DNA from: Vulgatibacter incomptus
Lineage (GTDB): Bacteria > Myxococcota > Myxococcia > Myxococcales > Vulgatibacteraceae
Direction: 5' to 3'
NCBI RefSeq assembly: GCF_001263175.1
Contig: NZ_CP012332.1
Span: 1,237,501-1,301,500 of the forward strand
Length of the DNA: 64,000 nucleotides
How positions within the stretch are numbered: the stretch's first letter is position 1; every line of letters starts with the position of its first letter. Shown here one piece after another: positions 55,791 to 64,000 of the stretch. The notes beneath the pieces are model-generated. The model did not search any database and was not told the origin of the DNA. It saw nothing but the letters and a program-made list of their open reading frames with translations. The translations under genes were made by a program, and so were the position numbers.

Positions 55791-57125
55791 ATGAGGGAAT
55801 TCACGCAGACACAGGAGCTACTCGAGAAGATCGCCCTCCGCCAGGCCAAGGTCGGCATCGTCGGCCTCGGCTACGTCGGGCTCCCGCTCGGCCTCGCCTT
55901 CGCCGACGGCGGCTTCCCCACGCTGGGCCTCGACGTCGACGGCCGAAAGGTCGAGACGATCTCGAAGGGCAAGAGCTACATCCGGCACATTCCCGAGGAG
56001 TCGGTCGCGAGGCTGACCGCCGCAGGCAAGCTCGAGGCCACCGTCGACTTCTCGCAGGCGGCGTCCTGCGACGCCCTGATCCTCTGCGTGCCCACGCCCC
56101 TCGGCCCCTCCCGTGAGCCGGATCTCTCGTTCATCGAGGCGGCGGGCCGTTCGATCGCGCCCCATCTCCGCCCCGGCCAGCTCGTGGTCCTGGAGTCGTC
56201 GACCTATCCGGGGACCACGGACGAGGTCCTGCGCCCGATCCTGGAGAAGGAATCCGGCCTCGTGGCGGGGCGCGACTTCCACCTCGCGTTCTCGCCGGAG
56301 CGGGAGGACCCCGCCAACGGCAAGTTCACCACGAGCACGATCCCCAAGCTGGTGGGAGGACACACGCCCGCCTGCCTGGACGCCGCGATGGCGCTCTACG
56401 GCAGCGTGATCGAGAGGGTGGTGCCGGTCTCGTCCACGCGGGTCGCCGAGCTCGCGAAGCTCCTCGAGAACATCTTCCGCTGCGTGAACATCGCCCTCGT
56501 CAACGAGCTCAAGATGCTCTGCGATCGGATGGGCCTGGACGTTTGGGAGGTGATCGACGCCGCGGCGACCAAGCCCTTCGGCTTCATGCCGTTCTATCCG
56601 GGGCCGGGCCTCGGAGGGCACTGCATCCCCGTCGATCCCTTCTATCTCACGTGGAAGGCGCGCCACTTCGAGTTCGCCACGCGCTTCATCGAGCTCGCCG
56701 GCGAAATCAACACCAACATGCCGTACTACGTGGTCCAGCGTACCGTGGACGCGCTCAACGCCGAGGGCAAGAGCGTGCGCGGCGCCCGGATCCTCGCCCT
56801 CGGCGTCGCCTACAAGAAGGACGTGGACGATCTCCGCGAATCGCCGGCCCTGCGGGTGATGGAGCTCCTCGAGGCGAAGGGTGCCCGGATCGAGTACCAC
56901 GACCCCTACGTCGGAGAGGCCCGCTCGCTCCACGATCCGTCCCACGTCTTCCGAAGCGTCCCGCTGACGAAGGAGACGATCGTCGGAGCGGACGCGGTGA
57001 TCGTCCTCACCGACCATGGCTGCATCGACTACGCGAAGGTGGTCGCAGACGCGCGTCTGGTGATCGACACCCGGAACGCCACCCGCGCGGTGGTCCAGGG
57101 CCGCGACAAGGTCGTGAAGGCCTGA
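55791..57125 (+). CDS. UDP-sugar 6-dehydrogenase (WbpA/TviB-like)
   Basis: 444 residues. An NAD-binding GIVGLGYVGLP opens at residue 23. Further motifs are ESSTYPGTTDEV, FSPEREDPAN, the catalytic Cys in GGHCIPVDPFYLTWKA, and the C-terminal UDP-binding GVAYKKDVDDLRESPAL. The FSPERE(D/R) and GLGGHCIPVDP forms fit dehydrogenases acting on UDP-GlcNAc-type sugars, to give a HexNAc uronic acid. It closes the cluster about 40 nt after the lyase gene. Substrate preference is inferred. Confidence 0.9.
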   Translation: MREFTQTQELLEKIALRQAKVGIVGLGYVGLPLGLAFADGGFPTLGLDVDGRKVETISKGKSYIRHIPEESVARLTAAGKLEATVDFSQAASCDALILCVPTPLGPSREPDLSFIEAAGRSIAPHLRPGQLVVLESSTYPGTTDEVLRPILEKESGLVAGRDFHLAFSPEREDPANGKFTTSTIPKLVGGHTPACLDAAMALYGSVIERVVPVSSTRVAELAKLLENIFRCVNIALVNELKMLCDRMGLDVWEVIDAAATKPFGFMPFYPGPGLGGHCIPVDPFYLTWKARHFEFATRFIELAGEINTNMPYYVVQRTVDALNAEGKSVRGARILALGVAYKKDVDDLRESPALRVMELLEAKGARIEYHDPYVGEARSLHDPSHVFRSVPLTKETIVGADAVIVLTDHGCIDYAKVVADARLVIDTRNATRAVVQGRDKVVKA

Positions 57126-57190
57126 CGCTGCCCGTCGGGCGCAAGGACGCTCGTCCCGGAGCGAGCGGCCGACCTCCGAGGTCCGGTACC

Positions 57191-57223
57191 CGCCGGCGTT
57201 CCTGATTCCGGGCAACGCCGGCG
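57191..57223. terminator. 10-bp inverted repeat after the exopolysaccharide cluster
   Basis: CGCCGGCGTT (57191-57200) pairs with AACGCCGGCG (57214-57223) with a 13-nt loop, 66 nt past the dehydrogenase stop. It has no T run, so terminator function is uncertain. Confidence 0.45.
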
Positions 57224-57278
57224 TGCCGCCCCCTCGGGATTGGGGTAGGCTCTGACCCCGATCCGCCTCGAGGAGCCC

Positions 57279-59027
57279 ATGTTCCCCCGCACCATCGCAG
57301 CGCTCGCAACGATCCTCGCCCTGTTCGCCGCCGTCCCCGCCGCCCGCGCTGCGGACGGCGCGGCGACCATCAAGAAAGACGGCCGGCTCGTCATGCTCGA
57401 GGCCATGAAGGGCGAGCTCACCCGCTCCATGGCAAAGCTGGAGCTCGCCGGGCACGACGCGCCGTATTTCATCTCGTACCGGATCGTCGATCAGTCGAGC
57501 CACGGCATCGTGGCCCGCTACGGCGCGCTCTTCGACGATCGGAGCCAGCGCGAGGCGAAGATCCACGTGGACGTCCGCGTGGGGAGCTACGAGCGGGACT
57601 CGTCCGAAGGCGTGGACGACGGGCCCTTCTTCCTCGGCGACGGCGGCGGCCCCTCGTACCTGGCGTCTCCCGACGCGCCCCTGACGCCGGATCCCGACGC
57701 GCTCCACAACGCCCTCTGGCTCCTGACGGACCAGAAGTACAAGGCGGCGCTCTCCGCGTGGCTCAAGAACAAGGCCCAGAGCGTCTACGCCCTCGAAGAC
57801 GACGATCGAGGCGACTCCTTCACGCGGGAGGCTCCGGCCAGGTTCGTGCAGGATCGCGTCGCCTTCGATTTCGACCGCGCCAGGTGGGGCGAGGTGGCCA
57901 AGGGCCTCTCCGCGCACTTCCGCGAGACCCCGGAGATCTTCGACTCCGAGGTGAGGGTCACCGCCGACAAGATCGTGCGGCTCCAGGTGAACAGCGAGGG
58001 CACGGAGCTCGTCACCGAGGAGACCCTCTTCGCCGTCCACGTCCAGGCCTACACGCGGGCCGTCGACGGCCAGCTCCTCGACAACTCGCGGGATTTCTAC
58101 GCCGGCCTCGAGGGCCAGCTCCCTTCGCCCCAGGTGATGAAGAAGGAGACGGCCGCGATGGTCGCCGAGCTCATGGCGCTGCGGACCGCGCCCGTGATCG
58201 ATCCCTTCACCGGTCCGGCGATCCTCGCGCCCGAGGCCACCGGCGTCCTCTTCCACGAGGCCGTCGGGCACCGCCTGGAGGGCGAGCGCCAGCAGGACGA
58301 CAACGAGGGCCGCACCTTCAAGGGGCAGATCGGCAGGGCGGTGCTCCCTGCCTTCCTCACCGTGGTGGACGATCCCACCCGGCAGAACTTCGAGACGACC
58401 GCGCTCAACGGCTTCTATCGATACGACGACCAGGGGGTCGCGGCCCAGAAGGCCGTGCTGTTCGAGAACGGCGTGCTCAAGAGCTTCCTCCTCTCCCGCA
58501 GGCCGGTGAAGGGCTTCACCCACTCCAACGGCCACGGCCGCGCCCAGGCGAACCGAGCGCCCATGGCGCGGATGGCCAACCTGATCGTCACCTCCACGAA
58601 CCGGATGCCCTACGCGAAGCTGCGGGCGCGGCTCATCGCCGAGGCGAAGAAGGCGGGCAAGCCCTACGCGCTGATCATCCGCGACATCACCGGCGGCAAT
58701 ACGAATACCTCCGGCTACGGGTACCAGGCGTTCAAGGGCGTGCCGCGACTGGTGTATCGGGTCGACGTCGCCACCGGGAAGGAGGAGCTGGTCCGCGGCG
58801 TGGAGATCGTGGGAACGCCGCTGACCTCGATCAACAAGATCGTGGCCACCGGCGACGAGTTCGGTGTCTTCAACGGCTTCTGCGGCGCCGAGTCGGGCTA
58901 CGTCCCCGTGTCCACGGTCGCGCCGGCGGCGCTCATCACCGAGCTCGAGCTGCAGCGCACGGTCAACGCCAACCAGCGCTCGCCGCTCATCCCGGGCCCA
59001 TGGGCCAAGAGCGCAGCCGACCGCTGA
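57279..59027 (+). CDS. Exported TldD/PmbA-family metalloprotease
   Basis: 582 residues. The zinc-site motif HEAVGH of the TldD-type peptidases is at 326-331, within VLFHEAVGHRLEGE. The C-terminal TldD signature includes NTNTSGYGYQAF. Unlike cytoplasmic E. coli TldD (about 480 residues), it has a signal peptide (TIAALATILALFAAVPAARA) and a longer N-terminal domain. A periplasmic or secreted location follows from this. No tldE/pmbA partner gene is adjacent. The substrate is unknown. Confidence 0.87.
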   Translation: MFPRTIAALATILALFAAVPAARAADGAATIKKDGRLVMLEAMKGELTRSMAKLELAGHDAPYFISYRIVDQSSHGIVARYGALFDDRSQREAKIHVDVRVGSYERDSSEGVDDGPFFLGDGGGPSYLASPDAPLTPDPDALHNALWLLTDQKYKAALSAWLKNKAQSVYALEDDDRGDSFTREAPARFVQDRVAFDFDRARWGEVAKGLSAHFRETPEIFDSEVRVTADKIVRLQVNSEGTELVTEETLFAVHVQAYTRAVDGQLLDNSRDFYAGLEGQLPSPQVMKKETAAMVAELMALRTAPVIDPFTGPAILAPEATGVLFHEAVGHRLEGERQQDDNEGRTFKGQIGRAVLPAFLTVVDDPTRQNFETTALNGFYRYDDQGVAAQKAVLFENGVLKSFLLSRRPVKGFTHSNGHGRAQANRAPMARMANLIVTSTNRMPYAKLRARLIAEAKKAGKPYALIIRDITGGNTNTSGYGYQAFKGVPRLVYRVDVATGKEELVRGVEIVGTPLTSINKIVATGDEFGVFNGFCGAESGYVPVSTVAPAALITELELQRTVNANQRSPLIPGPWAKSAADR

Positions 59028-59054
59028 GGAGGTCTCGCCTGGCGGATGCCCGCC

Positions 59055-59975
59055 CTATGCGCCGGCCAGGCGGAGCAGGGCGGGCTGCACCTCCGCGATC
59101 GAGCGGATCCGGGGCGCGACGGCCGCCGCGCTCCCGAAACCGACCACCGGTACCGGCGCCAGCGTGTGGCTCCTCGTGGAGAGGTCCTCGAGGTTCCCGT
59201 GGTCGCTGGTGACCAGGAGGCCGTCGCCGGGCCCCAGACCCTCGACCGTGTGGCGCAGGAGCTCGTCGAGCTCCTCGAGCGCCCGGTCAGCCGCCTCGAA
59301 GTCCTGGGCGTGACCCGCCTCGTCGGTGCGGAAGAACTCGAACATCGCCAGGTCGTGGCTCCGACCGATCTCCAGGAGGACCTCCGCGGCCTCCTTCGGC
59401 CTTCGCCTCGGCACCTCGCAGCCGACGGCGCGGGGGAGCTCGTTGGTGATGTCGTGGTAGAGCGCCGTTCCCGCCCGGAGATCGTCGAAGGTGCGAAACG
59501 GCCTGCCGGTGGACGCCATCGCCGCGGTGGTGGCCGACGGGCGGATCCGCGAGGCGGGAACGGGCAGCGGCGGCTCGGGCAGCGAGGGGCGGAGGTGGGG
59601 CAGGGCGAGGGCGTCCAGGTAGGCGCTCCGGTAGGCGTTCACATAGGTGCCCGCCTTTCCCGCCCGGGCCAGGTCGAGGAAGAGGTTCTGCCTGCCTAGC
59701 AGCTGGCGGAGCGTCTCGTTCGGAAAGCCCAGGAGGTGCTTGCCCAGCAGCGCAGGGGCGTTGACGCCCGTGAGCAGGGTGGTGTGCCCCGTGGCGGACT
59801 GGGGCCTGCCCCCGACGCCGAGGCTGGCGTCCGCCGCGCCCACGCTTCCTCCGCGGGGTAGCGGCGAGGCACCGTCGACGAAGTGGGAGAGCAGCGTCGT
59901 CCTCCGGGCCAGCGGGTTCCGCCCGGGATCGCGGAGGCCCAAGCCCACGCCGTCCACGAGGAAGAAGAGGATCAT
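59055..59975 (-). CDS. Alkaline-phosphatase-superfamily metalloenzyme
   Basis: 306 residues, a compact member of the phosphopentomutase/phosphoglycerate mutase-like metalloenzyme group. It starts ILFFLVDGVGLGL with the first metal Asp. The nucleophile is in PQSATGHTTLL, and later metal ligands lie in RTDEAGHAQDF and TSDHGNLED. The upstream frame is open, but ATG 59975 is directly before the first strand, so it is chosen. The reaction cannot be named. It converges on tldD and is divergent from the CPBP protease gene. Confidence 0.82.
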   Translation of the reverse strand: MILFFLVDGVGLGLRDPGRNPLARRTTLLSHFVDGASPLPRGGSVGAADASLGVGGRPQSATGHTTLLTGVNAPALLGKHLLGFPNETLRQLLGRQNLFLDLARAGKAGTYVNAYRSAYLDALALPHLRPSLPEPPLPVPASRIRPSATTAAMASTGRPFRTFDDLRAGTALYHDITNELPRAVGCEVPRRRPKEAAEVLLEIGRSHDLAMFEFFRTDEAGHAQDFEAADRALEELDELLRHTVEGLGPGDGLLVTSDHGNLEDLSTRSHTLAPVPVVGFGSAAAVAPRIRSIAEVQPALLRLAGA

Positions 59976-60091
59976 CGGCGCGCTCCGCGAGCCGACATGG
60001 ATCCCCGCGGAATGGACGTGGGGGAGGTGGGTTTCCGGGTCGGCGCCATCGTGAATGGGTACGACGACGCCCGCCCATCGGGCAAGGTAGG

Positions 60092-60889
60092 ATGGCCGGC
60101 CCCTCCCTCGAGCTGGATCCGAATGAGCCTCGCGCAGACCGCCCATCCCCCCGCGCCGCGATCGTCCGCGAAGCCGTCGGCATCTGGGCGCTCGCTTTCG
60201 CTGGACTGGTCGCGGCCAAGGTGGGCGGGCTCTTCGTGCCCTTCGTCGGTGGACAGGTGAAGGCGGTGGCCGCCGGCCTCTTCCTCTACCTGCCGGGCGT
60301 GGCCCTGCGGCGCCGGGGCGAGACCGTCGACGAATACGGGATCCCCGACTGGCCCTGGCGCTCTCCCGCCTCCTGGCGGCAGTTCCGCCGGGATCTGGCC
60401 TGGGGGGCGGGCGTCTGCCTCGCGCTCCTCGTCCCGGTGGTCGCCGGCTTCCTCCTGATCCTCCAGATCGTCCCGCATCTGCCGGAGGCCATCCGCGAGC
60501 TCGTGGTCCCCTACGCGGGCGGCGGGACCGGCTTCTCGTTCCGCTTCCCCGAGCGGATGTGGCTCCATGTCCTCGACCAGGTGCTGGTGGTGGCGCTGGC
60601 GGAGGAGTTCTTCTATCGGGGCTATCTCCAGACCCGCCTCGTCCACGCCTTTGGAAAGGGAAGCTTGCGCTTGCTCGGCGTGCAGGTGGGTGCCGCGTTC
60701 TGGCTCACCCAGCTCCTCTTCGCCGTGGGCCACCTCGGCGAGCTCCATCCGTGGCGGCTCTCGGTGTTCTTCCCGGCGATCCTCTTCGGCTGGCTCCGCG
60801 AGCGCACCGGCTCCATCGGCGCCGGCGTGATCGTCCACGCCTTCTCCAACCTGCTGCTGATGACCCTCGAGGCGTCCGCGTTCGGTTGA
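60092..60889 (+). CDS. CPBP-family intramembrane protease (myxosortase candidate)
   Basis: 265 residues with six to eight hydrophobic segments. The Rce1/CPBP motifs are complete: EEFFYRGYLQTR (Glu-Glu and Arg), FAVGH (His) and HAFSN (His, Asn). CPBP proteases cleave within membranes. A subset, the myxosortases, processes MYXO-CTERM proteins in Myxococcota. The presence of a MYXO-CTERM-like protein at 32513-35644 makes that role attractive but unproven; bacteriocin immunity or CAAX-like processing are alternatives. AAGGTAGG precedes ATG 60092. Confidence 0.82.
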   Translation: MAGPSLELDPNEPRADRPSPRAAIVREAVGIWALAFAGLVAAKVGGLFVPFVGGQVKAVAAGLFLYLPGVALRRRGETVDEYGIPDWPWRSPASWRQFRRDLAWGAGVCLALLVPVVAGFLLILQIVPHLPEAIRELVVPYAGGGTGFSFRFPERMWLHVLDQVLVVALAEEFFYRGYLQTRLVHAFGKGSLRLLGVQVGAAFWLTQLLFAVGHLGELHPWRLSVFFPAILFGWLRERTGSIGAGVIVHAFSNLLLMTLEASAFG

Positions 60890-60934
60890 TCGCGCGGAGC
60901 CGAAGACGGAGCAAAGGAATAGAAGAGCTCCCGC

Positions 60935-61747
60935 TCAGAGCGACGAGACCGTGAGGTCCAGCCCGCGCCCGACCGCCACCGTGCTCCCGTCGGGAACCTC
61001 GATCAGCCCTTCGGCCGATCCGGGCCGGGTGAGGAGCGCCACCGCCTTGGCGCGCCGATGCGATCGCAGCCGGGGATCGTCCTCCCGGCTCCCGGCCTCG
61101 AGGTCGCAGGGCCTGCAGCTCCCCATGCCCTCGAGGAGCCCGTAGTAGAGGGGCACGCCGCGCCTCGCCGCGGCCAGGATCCGTCCGTTGGTGGCGACGA
61201 TCGCGAAGCTCGAGGTGCGAGCCTGGCCGCGCTCCCGCGCGACGTCGTCCACATGGCGGATCGCCCGCGCGAGCGCCCGCGCCGCGTCCTGGGCGGCGAG
61301 GGTGGGATCGTCGATCCGCCCGGGCTCGTGGAGCTCGCGCAGGAAGAGGCCGAAGAGGTGCTCCCGGTCCGTCCCCCCCTGGAAGGAGCGCCCGATGAAG
61401 CCCGGCAGCGCTTCCGCCAGGGGGGTGCGCAGCGCCTCGAAGTCGTCGATCCCGCCCTCCATCGCGAAGAGCCAGCGGCGGAAGCGGAAGGGATCGAGGC
61501 TTGCCTCGTCGAAGCCGCCTGCGACCTCCCGAGAGAGCGCGGCGAGGGCGGGCGCCCGGATCCCGCTCACGAGCTCGTCCAGCCCGTTGCCCCTCGCCTC
61601 GGCGGGTTTCTTCGTGAGCAGCACGTCATCGTCGCCGAGCCAGCCGACGCCGATGGCCTCGCCGCCCTCGAGCCCGTGGGGAAGGCGATCGAGCTGGCAT
61701 CGCAGCATCGCCGGATCGTTGGTCAGGATTGCGAGGAGCTGCGCCAT
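60935..61747 (-). CDS. Class II glutamine amidotransferase-like protein without the catalytic cysteine
   Basis: 270 residues with the Ntn/GATase-II fold of the YafJ type: [37 protein letters not shown] and [15 protein letters not shown]. The N-terminal nucleophile of this family is Cys2; here the start reads [12 protein letters not shown], with Ala2. The frame extends upstream to 61915, but that region lacks family similarity and overlaps the plus-strand promoter at 61832-61860. ATG 61747 is therefore preferred. Glutaminase activity is not expected. It converges with the CPBP gene. Confidence 0.8.
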   Translation of the reverse strand: MAQLLAILTNDPAMLRCQLDRLPHGLEGGEAIGVGWLGDDDVLLTKKPAEARGNGLDELVSGIRAPALAALSREVAGGFDEASLDPFRFRRWLFAMEGGIDDFEALRTPLAEALPGFIGRSFQGGTDREHLFGLFLRELHEPGRIDDPTLAAQDAARALARAIRHVDDVARERGQARTSSFAIVATNGRILAAARRGVPLYYGLLEGMGSCRPCDLEAGSREDDPRLRSHRRAKAVALLTRPGSAEGLIEVPDGSTVAVGRGLDLTVSSL

Positions 61748-61831
61748 GGTCTTCCGATCCAAGTGTGGAGATGAAGGCGGATGCGATCCAGCGCGGCGCT
61801 CCCGATCCCCTGCATGCGGCCGAACGAGCGT

Positions 61832-61860
61832 TTGACCCGTTCGGGGCGCATCTCTACAAT
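61832..61860 (+). promoter_or_regulatory. Sigma70-type promoter of the DnaK-like gene
   Basis: TTGACC (61832-61837), an exact 17-bp spacer and TACAAT (61855-61860), both close to consensus. The predicted start is near 61867, giving a 30-nt leader before ATG 61897. No CIRCE element or heat-shock sigma motif was seen. Confidence 0.72.
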
Positions 61861-61896
61861 CCGCGAGTTTCCCCACGCCGCGCGCGCGGAGCCCCA

Positions 61897-63477
<1,581 letters not shown>

Positions 63478-63481
63478 GGCC

Positions 63482-64000
63482 GTGTCGAACGACTGGGTGG
63501 CGCTCGCAATCGAGGCGGAGGCCGTCGAGGGGATCCTCGACGAGCTCGACTACTTCCAGATCCTGAAGATTGGCAGGGACGCCCCCCTCGCCGACGTGAA
63601 GGCGGCCTATTACCGCGAGTCCCGGTCGTTCCACCCGGACCGGATCCATCACCTCGCCGACCCCGGCCTCCACGGCCGCGTGCTCCGGATCTACAAGCGG
63701 ATCACCGAGGCCTACTCGGTGCTGCGCGACGAGGTCCGCCGCGCGAAGTACCTCGTCGACGTCTCCGGACCCCAGCGCGCCGGCAAGCTCCGCTATGACG
63801 AGCAGAGCGAGCAGGAGCGGAAGAAGGCGCGGGAGGAGGAGCTCGGGACCACGCCCAACGGCCGCAAGCTCTTCACGGCGGGCCTGGCCGAGCAGCAGGC
63901 GGGCCGCCTCGAGGCCGCCGAGCGCAGCTTCAAGATGGCGCTCCTCTACGAGCCCTCGAACGCGCGCTTCAAGGAGAAGGTCGAAGAGGTCGCGCGGGAA
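63482..64000 (+). CDS. J-domain protein with TPR-like C-terminal region (partial, runs off window)
   Basis: Open to the window end, with 173 codons visible from GTG 63482. A J domain spans about residues 23-95: YFQILKIGRDAPLADVKAAY, then the HPD motif in SFHPDRIHH, and YSVLRDEVRRAKYLVD. A charged linker follows (EQERKKAREEELG). A TPR-like helix pair (AEQQAGRLEAAERSFKMALL, YEPSNARFKEKVEE) leads out of the window. It should stimulate the ATPase of the adjacent lid-less DnaK. It begins five bases after that gene's stop. Confidence 0.88.
   Translation, partial: MSNDWVALAIEAEAVEGILDELDYFQILKIGRDAPLADVKAAYYRESRSFHPDRIHHLADPGLHGRVLRIYKRITEAYSVLRDEVRRAKYLVDVSGPQRAGKLRYDEQSEQERKKAREEELGTTPNGRKLFTAGLAEQQAGRLEAAERSFKMALLYEPSNARFKEKVEEVARE

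Noticed and set aside
59976..60146. 57-residue N-terminal extension of the minus-strand metalloenzyme
   Set aside because: It overlaps the divergent CPBP gene and its ribosome site, and the family begins with the strand right after ATG 59975.

Overview
The window is high-GC (roughly two thirds G+C) bacterial chromosome. Gene content suggests a Myxococcota member, perhaps Vulgatibacter-like: a MYXO-CTERM-like tail on a secreted protein, a Tad/Flp locus with FHA proteins, a lid-less DnaK followed by a J-domain protein, and a divergent aerobic benzoyl-CoA (box) locus. This assignment is inference; no 16S sequence is present.

Layout. 1-540: 3' end of an rRNA operon (23S end, 5S, terminator). 557-6038: rlmE, two tandem exported tryptophan/tyrosine-rich (DUF6600-type) proteins with low-complexity tails, and an MFS transporter. 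6121-10175: boxB and boxC on the minus strand and a divergent XRE/shikimate-kinase-like regulator, with an inverted repeat in the shared promoter region. 10310-16685: part of a Tad pilus locus (Flp pilin, an unknown membrane protein, CpaB, TadB, TadC, two membrane-anchored FHA proteins). 16826-20620: xseA, xseB, a receiver-only response regulator and a polyprenyl diphosphate synthase. 20751-29650 (minus): cysteine desulfurase and DHH phosphoesterase, a Fic protein lacking the catalytic His, a duplicated alpha/beta-barrel protein, a patatin-like protein and glnE. 29969-32475: DUF4912 protein plus GH57 branching enzyme. 32513-35644 (minus): large secreted heparinase-like protein with a tandem-repeat linker and a MYXO-CTERM-like tail.

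35996-57125: a co-directional exopolysaccharide cluster of about 21 kb with export lipoprotein, beta-barrel, chain-length protein, BY-kinase, priming glycosylphosphotransferase, YvcK, GlmS, two BioF2/FemAB-like GNATs around a DegT-type aminotransferase, polysaccharide deacetylase, flippase, hexapeptide acyltransferase, two glycosyltransferases, a heparinase-family lyase and a nucleotide-sugar dehydrogenase. GlmS, YvcK, the dehydrogenase and the deacetylase together point to an amino-sugar/uronic-acid polymer. No obvious Wzy polymerase was recognised.

57279-64000: an exported TldD-like protease, an alkaline-phosphatase-superfamily metalloenzyme (minus), a CPBP intramembrane protease (a possible myxosortase), a class II glutamine amidotransferase homologue with Ala in place of the catalytic Cys (minus), a DnaK without the C-terminal lid behind a clear sigma70-type promoter, and a J-domain protein cut by the window end.

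Start codons were chosen from Shine-Dalgarno matches, stop/start overlaps, signal peptides and promoter positions; several have plausible alternatives, stated in the entries.
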